64,000 nucleotides of DNA from Levilactobacillus namurensis (GTDB lineage: Bacteria; Bacillota; Bacilli; Lactobacillales; Lactobacillaceae): contig NZ_CP134159.1 of the NCBI RefSeq assembly GCF_032197885.1, forward strand, positions 682,001 to 746,000. The letters run 5' to 3'. Shown piece by piece: positions 58,792-64,000 of the stretch. The notes beneath the pieces are model-generated. The model was not told the origin of the DNA, did not search any database, and saw nothing but the letters and a program-made list of their open reading frames with translations. The translations under genes and the position numbers were made by a program. Numbering within the stretch: the first letter of the stretch is position 1; the number at the start of each line of letters is the position of its first letter.

Positions 58792-59961
58792 ATGGACTTT
58801 GCGAGCCTTGCTACTGAATACCAACAACAATTTAACGCTAAACCAGAACGGGTTTTCTTTTCGCCCGGTCGGATCAACTTAATCGGTGAATATACCGACT
58901 TCAACGGTGGGCACGTCTTCCCGGCGGCCATCAGCCTGGGGACGTTCGCTGGCTTTACTAAGCGTTCTGACCGGACGGTGCGGATGTATTCCGCCAACCT
59001 GCCCCAAGCCGGCGTGATTGAATTTTCGTTAGATGATCTTAGCTTTGACAAAGCCGCCAACTGGACCAACTACTTTAAAGGGATGTTGTTCGAATTGGGT
59101 AAGCAGGGCAAGCAGATCGACCAAGGCTTTGACCTCTTCGTTCACGGCAACTTGCCTGACGGTTCCGGCTTATCGTCCTCCGCGTCCGTCGAGATGTTGA
59201 TGGGTGAGATCCTATTGAAGGCTTACGGTATGGCGATTTCTCGGGTCGATTTGGTTAAAGTTGGCCAGCAAGTCGAAAACGACTACCTAGGGCTGAATAC
59301 CGGGATCATGGACCAATTCGCCGTGGGGATGGGCAAGAAAGACCAAGCCATTCTCCTGGACACTAACACCTTAAAGTATGAATATGCGCCGGTGAAGATG
59401 GACGGTTACGTGGTGGTCATCATGAACACCAAGAAGCGGCGAGAACTCACGGACTCGAAGTATAACGAGCGGCGGTCACAATGTGAAGAAGCCTTGCGGC
59501 GGTTGCAGACCAAGTTAGACATTCAGACCTTGGGTGATTTGGACCAAGACCAATTCGACCAGAACAGCTACCTGATCAACGATGACGTGTTGATCAAGCG
59601 CGCTCGACACGCGGTGATTGAGAACCAACGGACGCTGAAGGCTTACCAGGCCTTACAAGATAACGACCTGGTCACCTTCGGGAAGTTGATCAACGCCTCC
59701 CACGTTTCGCTCCATTACGACTTTGCCGTAACCGGGAAGGAACTGGATACGTTGGTTGAGACCGCTTGGCAACAGCCTGGTGTGTTGGGTGCTCGGATGA
59801 CGGGAGCCGGCTTCGGTGGCTGTGCCATCGCCATTGTGAAGGAAGCCAACGTGGATGCCTTCGAACAAGCCGTTGGTCAGGTCTACCAAGACACTATCGG
59901 CCATCCCGCAGAATTCTACATTGCCCACTTAGACGATGGTCCACGGGAATTAACCAAGTAA
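58792..59961 (+). CDS. galK: Galactokinase
   Basis: 389 residues. Galactose-binding PGRINLIGEYTDFNGGHVFP, GHMP ATP motif LPDGSGLSSSASVEML and C-terminal GARMTGAGFGGCAIAIV. It phosphorylates alpha-galactose to galactose-1-P. AGAAGGAG precedes the ATG. First gene of the galKETR operon. Confidence 0.96.
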   Translation: MDFASLATEYQQQFNAKPERVFFSPGRINLIGEYTDFNGGHVFPAAISLGTFAGFTKRSDRTVRMYSANLPQAGVIEFSLDDLSFDKAANWTNYFKGMLFELGKQGKQIDQGFDLFVHGNLPDGSGLSSSASVEMLMGEILLKAYGMAISRVDLVKVGQQVENDYLGLNTGIMDQFAVGMGKKDQAILLDTNTLKYEYAPVKMDGYVVVIMNTKKRRELTDSKYNERRSQCEEALRRLQTKLDIQTLGDLDQDQFDQNSYLINDDVLIKRARHAVIENQRTLKAYQALQDNDLVTFGKLINASHVSLHYDFAVTGKELDTLVETAWQQPGVLGARMTGAGFGGCAIAIVKEANVDAFEQAVGQVYQDTIGHPAEFYIAHLDDGPRELTK

Positions 59962-60044
59962 AATTATCGTCCGGGTGCGCGTTAGGTCGCTGATCCTGGA
60001 CGGTCAATGAAAATGTTTCGCAGAATAAGAGGAGGAATTGGATT

Positions 60045-61049
60045 ATGGCAGTTTTAGTTTTAGGTGGCGCTGGTTACATTGGTTCTCACGCCGTTGATCG
60101 GTTGATTGCAAAGGGCTACGACGTGGCTGTCGTGGATAACTTAGTCACGGGTCACCGTGCAGCCGTGAACCCTAAGGCACGGTTCTATCAAGGCGACGTT
60201 CGGGATCAAGACTTCCTGAACCGGGTCTTTGACCAAGAGGATATCGAAGGGGTGATTCACTTTGCCGCCTTCTCTGTGGTTCCTGAATCCATGGAAAAGC
60301 CGTTGAAGTACTTCGATAACAACACGGCGGGCATGGTGTCCTTGCTGGAAGTCATGAATCAGCATAACGTCAAGAAGATCGTCTTCTCCTCGACGGCGGC
60401 AACCTATGGTGAACCCAAGCAGATTCCGATTAAGGAAACGGACCCCCAGATTCCAACCAACCCTTATGGCGAAAGCAAGTTAATGATGGAAAAGATCATG
60501 CACTGGGCGGACCTGGCTTACGGCATCAAGTTCATCGCACTGCGGTACTTCAACGTGGCTGGGGCCAAGCCAGATGGCAGCATTGGTGAAGACCACCATC
60601 CTGAGACCCACCTGGTTCCCATCATTTTACAAGTCGCTGCTGGTGAACGGGATGAGTTGTCCATCTTTGGTGACGATTACCCAACCAAGGACGGGACCAA
60701 CGTCCGGGACTACGTTCACGTGGTCGACTTAGCGGATGCGCACATCTTAGCGCTCGAATACCTGAAGGCGGGTCATGACAGTGACGCCTTCAACTTAGGG
60801 TCCTCGACAGGCTTCTCCAACAAGGAAATGCTGGAAGCAGCCCGGAAAGTCACGGGTAAGCCAATTCCAGCCAAGATGGCTCCCCGCCGGGCGGGTGACC
60901 CAAGTACGTTGATTGCAGCCAGTGATAAGGCCCGCAAGGTCTTGAACTGGAAGCCACAGTTCGACAACGTGGAAGACATCATCGCCACGGCTTGGAACTG
61001 GAAGCAGACGCACCCAGAAGGCTACAATGATCGGCAGGCGACCAAGTAA
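60045..61049 (+). CDS. galE: UDP-glucose 4-epimerase
   Basis: 334 residues. NAD loop [28 protein letters not shown] and the catalytic [14 protein letters not shown] (Tyr-x3-Lys). Interconverts UDP-galactose and UDP-glucose. AGAGGAGG precedes the ATG, and its stop overlaps the galT start by one base. Confidence 0.96.
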   Translation: MAVLVLGGAGYIGSHAVDRLIAKGYDVAVVDNLVTGHRAAVNPKARFYQGDVRDQDFLNRVFDQEDIEGVIHFAAFSVVPESMEKPLKYFDNNTAGMVSLLEVMNQHNVKKIVFSSTAATYGEPKQIPIKETDPQIPTNPYGESKLMMEKIMHWADLAYGIKFIALRYFNVAGAKPDGSIGEDHHPETHLVPIILQVAAGERDELSIFGDDYPTKDGTNVRDYVHVVDLADAHILALEYLKAGHDSDAFNLGSSTGFSNKEMLEAARKVTGKPIPAKMAPRRAGDPSTLIAASDKARKVLNWKPQFDNVEDIIATAWNWKQTHPEGYNDRQATK

Positions 61050-62515
61050 TGACACCGGATACCTTGCACAAGTTCTTAGCAGCAATCGTGACGTCACCAT
61101 CGCCGTACACCGCTTTGGACCGGCAGTACGTTGAGAACCGGATTTACGCGTTGATTGGTGACGGCGCGACCCAGCAAGCAACGGGGGAGGACCCGATTGA
61201 TCTGGTCAACGCTTTAGTGGCCACGGCGATCGACCATCACAAGATTAACGACACGCCCAGTGAGCGTGAAATCTTGGAGGCCCAGTTAATGGACCTGATG
61301 ACGCCGCTACCGTCAGCGTTGAACCGTGGCTTCTGGGACCGGTATCAGATCAGTCCCAGTGCCGCGACCGACTGGTTCTACCAGTTGAGTCGGGCGAACA
61401 ATTACATTAAGACGCGCAACATTGCGCGCAACGTGGTGTTTGACGCCCAGACGGCAGCTGGTAAGCTGGAAATCACCATCAACTTATCCAAGCCCGAAAA
61501 GGATCCTAAGGCGATTGCGGCAGCCCGGAACCAACCTAAGACGGGTTACCCGTTGGACCAACTCTGCATGACTAACGAAGGGTACTTGGGGCGGTTAGGG
61601 TACCCTGCCCGGAGCAATCACCGCATCGTACGGTTGACCCTGGGTGGTGAGACTTGGGGCTTCCAATACTCGCCGTACGCCTACTTTACGGAGCACGCCA
61701 TCTTCTTGTCCCAGGAACACCGGCCAATGAAGATCGACCAACACGCCTTTACCAACTTGCTGGAAATCGTGCGTCAGTTCCCGACCTACTTTGTCGGCAG
61801 CAACGCGGACCTGCCCATCGTGGGGGGCTCGATGCTCAGTCACGACCACTATCAGGGCGGTAAGCACACCTTCCCGATGATGCAGGCGCCGTTGGACCGG
61901 GAATTCGACCTAGACGTTCCTGGCGTTACGGCGGGCGTGGTTCAGTGGCCGATGACGGATCTGCGGTTGCGGGGGGCCAAGCCAGAGAACTTGGTCAACG
62001 CGGCTGTGAAGATCATGGCCCACTGGGTCGACTATTCTGATGAAAGCGTGGACGTACGGGCCTATACGGACGGGACGCGCCACCACACCATCACGCCGAT
62101 TGCCTACCGTGACGGGAAGGACTTCGTGTTGGACCTGGTCTTACGGGATAACCAGACCTCGGACCAGTATCCAGACGGCATTTTCCACCCGCACCAAGAC
62201 GTTCAACATATTAAGAAGGAAAATATCGGGTTGATCGAAGTCATGGGACGGGCCATCTTGCCGGCACGGTTAAAGGCGGAAATGGCGGAAGTGACCAAGT
62301 ACTTGGTGGATCAACCTAATCAAATGGCAGAGATGCACCGGGACTGGGCGGACCAGCTGAAACAAACCCACCAGATCACGCCGGACAACGTGACGACCAT
62401 TTTGCATCAAGCGATTGGGGACGTCTTCGCTCGGGTCTTAGCCGACGCGGGGGTCTTCAAGCGGGATGCGCAGGGTCAAGCGGCGTTGGACCGGTTCTTA
62501 AGCCGGCTCGTTTAA
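61049..62515 (+). CDS. galT: UDP-glucose-hexose-1-phosphate uridylyltransferase (class II)
   Basis: 488 residues, the long Firmicutes form, unrelated in length to the 350-residue E. coli type. AAARNQPKTGYPLDQL-like region (IAAARNQPKTGYPLDQLCMT), and the active-site GGSMLSHDHYQGGKHTFPM with the His-x-His-x-Gln motif. It exchanges UMP between UDP-glucose and galactose-1-P. Translationally coupled to galE. Confidence 0.95.
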   Translation: MTPDTLHKFLAAIVTSPSPYTALDRQYVENRIYALIGDGATQQATGEDPIDLVNALVATAIDHHKINDTPSEREILEAQLMDLMTPLPSALNRGFWDRYQISPSAATDWFYQLSRANNYIKTRNIARNVVFDAQTAAGKLEITINLSKPEKDPKAIAAARNQPKTGYPLDQLCMTNEGYLGRLGYPARSNHRIVRLTLGGETWGFQYSPYAYFTEHAIFLSQEHRPMKIDQHAFTNLLEIVRQFPTYFVGSNADLPIVGGSMLSHDHYQGGKHTFPMMQAPLDREFDLDVPGVTAGVVQWPMTDLRLRGAKPENLVNAAVKIMAHWVDYSDESVDVRAYTDGTRHHTITPIAYRDGKDFVLDLVLRDNQTSDQYPDGIFHPHQDVQHIKKENIGLIEVMGRAILPARLKAEMAEVTKYLVDQPNQMAEMHRDWADQLKQTHQITPDNVTTILHQAIGDVFARVLADAGVFKRDAQGQAALDRFLSRLV

Positions 62516-62532
62516 CCAGAACCCAAGGATAA

Positions 62533-63579
<1,047 letters not shown>

Positions 63580-63588
63580 CGTAACGTT

Positions 63589-63630
63589 AAAAAGGCGTCA
63601 ATGGCCGTGACCGGTCATTGACGCCTTTTT
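63589..63630 (+). terminator. Terminator of the galKETR operon
   Basis: AAAAAGGCGTCAATG pairs perfectly with CATTGACGCCTTTTT. Confidence 0.92.
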
Positions 63631-63712
63631 GTGGTGAACTACCCCGGGAGAAAAGCATTGCCCGGAGACACGTTGTGAGCCGCTTCTGGAGGGGGAGAGA
63701 GCCTCGGGGGTA

Positions 63713-63748
63713 GAAAAAAGGAGCTTGGGACAAAGCGCCCAGGCTCCT
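63713..63748 (-). terminator. Terminator of pepO
   Basis: Minus strand AGGAGC-C-TGGG pairs with CCCA-A-GCTCCT, followed by six T. Confidence 0.85.
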
Positions 63749-63827
63749 GATATTCTTAACGATAACGCTACGGTGCTGAAACGGGCGACCAAAGGCAGCC
63801 AGCTCCGCTTAACCCCTCTTTAGCAAA

Positions 63828-64000
63828 TTACCAGATCTTCACCCGTTTTTCCGGTGCGAGGTACATCCCATCGCCGGGTTGAACGTTGAAGGTGCTGTAG
63901 AAGTCGTCCAGGTTCTTGACCTGCACGTTGGCCCGCAAACGGTTAGGTGCGTGGACGTCGATCGACAACAGGAGTTGCATGTATTCGGTCGTGGACTTCA
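63828..64000 (-). CDS. pepO: M13-family endopeptidase PepO, C-terminal end (cut by window edge)
   Basis: Only the last 57 residues are visible: KSTTEYMQLLLSIDVHAPNR, LRANVQVKNLDDFYSTFNVQ, then PGDGMYLAPEKRVKIW and stop. The conserved HAPNRLRAN segment and the final APEKRVKIW are characteristic of neprilysin-like PepO of lactic acid bacteria, where the HxPxxxR segment binds substrate. It degrades oligopeptides in the cytoplasm. The zinc site lies outside the window. Confidence 0.85.
   Translation of the reverse strand, partial: KSTTEYMQLLLSIDVHAPNRLRANVQVKNLDDFYSTFNVQPGDGMYLAPEKRVKIW

Overview
The window looks like a low-GC Gram-positive of the Lactobacillaceae, with base composition near 50% GC by eye. 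The genus Levilactobacillus (relatives of L. brevis) is my best guess, not a proven assignment. Supporting signs are strong AGGAGG-type ribosome binding sites with many GTG/TTG starts, LysM cell-wall proteins, CcpA-type cre sites, a Leloir galactose operon with class II GalT, GPH-type sugar transport, a BCCT osmolyte transporter and PepO.

Region 1 (1 to about 23,000) is the right-hand, late part of a prophage with a contractile tail of PBSX/Xkd type. In order it carries: portal (cut by the window edge), MuF minor head protein with a C-terminal JAB/RadC-like domain plus a small partner gene, scaffold, major capsid with a -1 frameshift site, Ig-like protein, head-tail connectors, tail sheath, tail tube, tail assembly chaperone with a second -1 frameshift site, tape measure, baseplate genes, tail fibre and small receptor-binding accessories, XkdX-like protein, several small membrane proteins, holin and amidase endolysin. 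An intact IS30-family element sits just after the endolysin terminator. The prophage ends at the 3' end of a tRNA-Arg(UCU) gene, the likely attachment site; integrase and early genes lie outside the window.

Region 2 (23,000-34,200) is host chromosome: small membrane proteins, a flavodoxin-fold quinone reductase, a 550-bp non-coding stretch with strong RNA-like folding, ThiD/pyridoxine kinase, cytosine deaminase, a LysM cell-wall protein, RNase HI, a VOC protein, an acetyltransferase, and a BCCT transporter with a structured leader and an apparent ATT start codon.

Region 3 (34,200-49,100) holds a TetR gene divergent from an alpha/beta hydrolase/NAD(P)-binding pair, UspA, a HAD phosphatase with an altered DxD motif, DUF488, 3-methyladenine glycosylase, MenG, methionine aminopeptidase, an MDR transporter, a LysR-controlled MFS/shikimate dehydrogenase/SDR cluster, and a PEPCK-like P-loop protein.

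Region 4 (49,100-53,400) has an AT-rich pair of membrane protein genes and an acyl-CoA dehydrogenase-EtfB-EtfA operon, which is unusual for a fermentative lactic acid bacterium. Region 5 (53,600-63,600) is the galactose locus: galM, pgm, a small unknown gene, a GPH permease, galK, galE, galT and galR, with clear promoters, operators and a perfect cre site. The window ends in the 3' end of pepO.

The most unusual signals are the MuF-JAB toxin-like fusion with its putative immunity gene, the two -1 frameshift cassettes, a ten-G tract in the tail-fibre region, the folded intergenic region at 24,754-25,180 and the ATT-start BCCT gene behind an attenuator-like leader.
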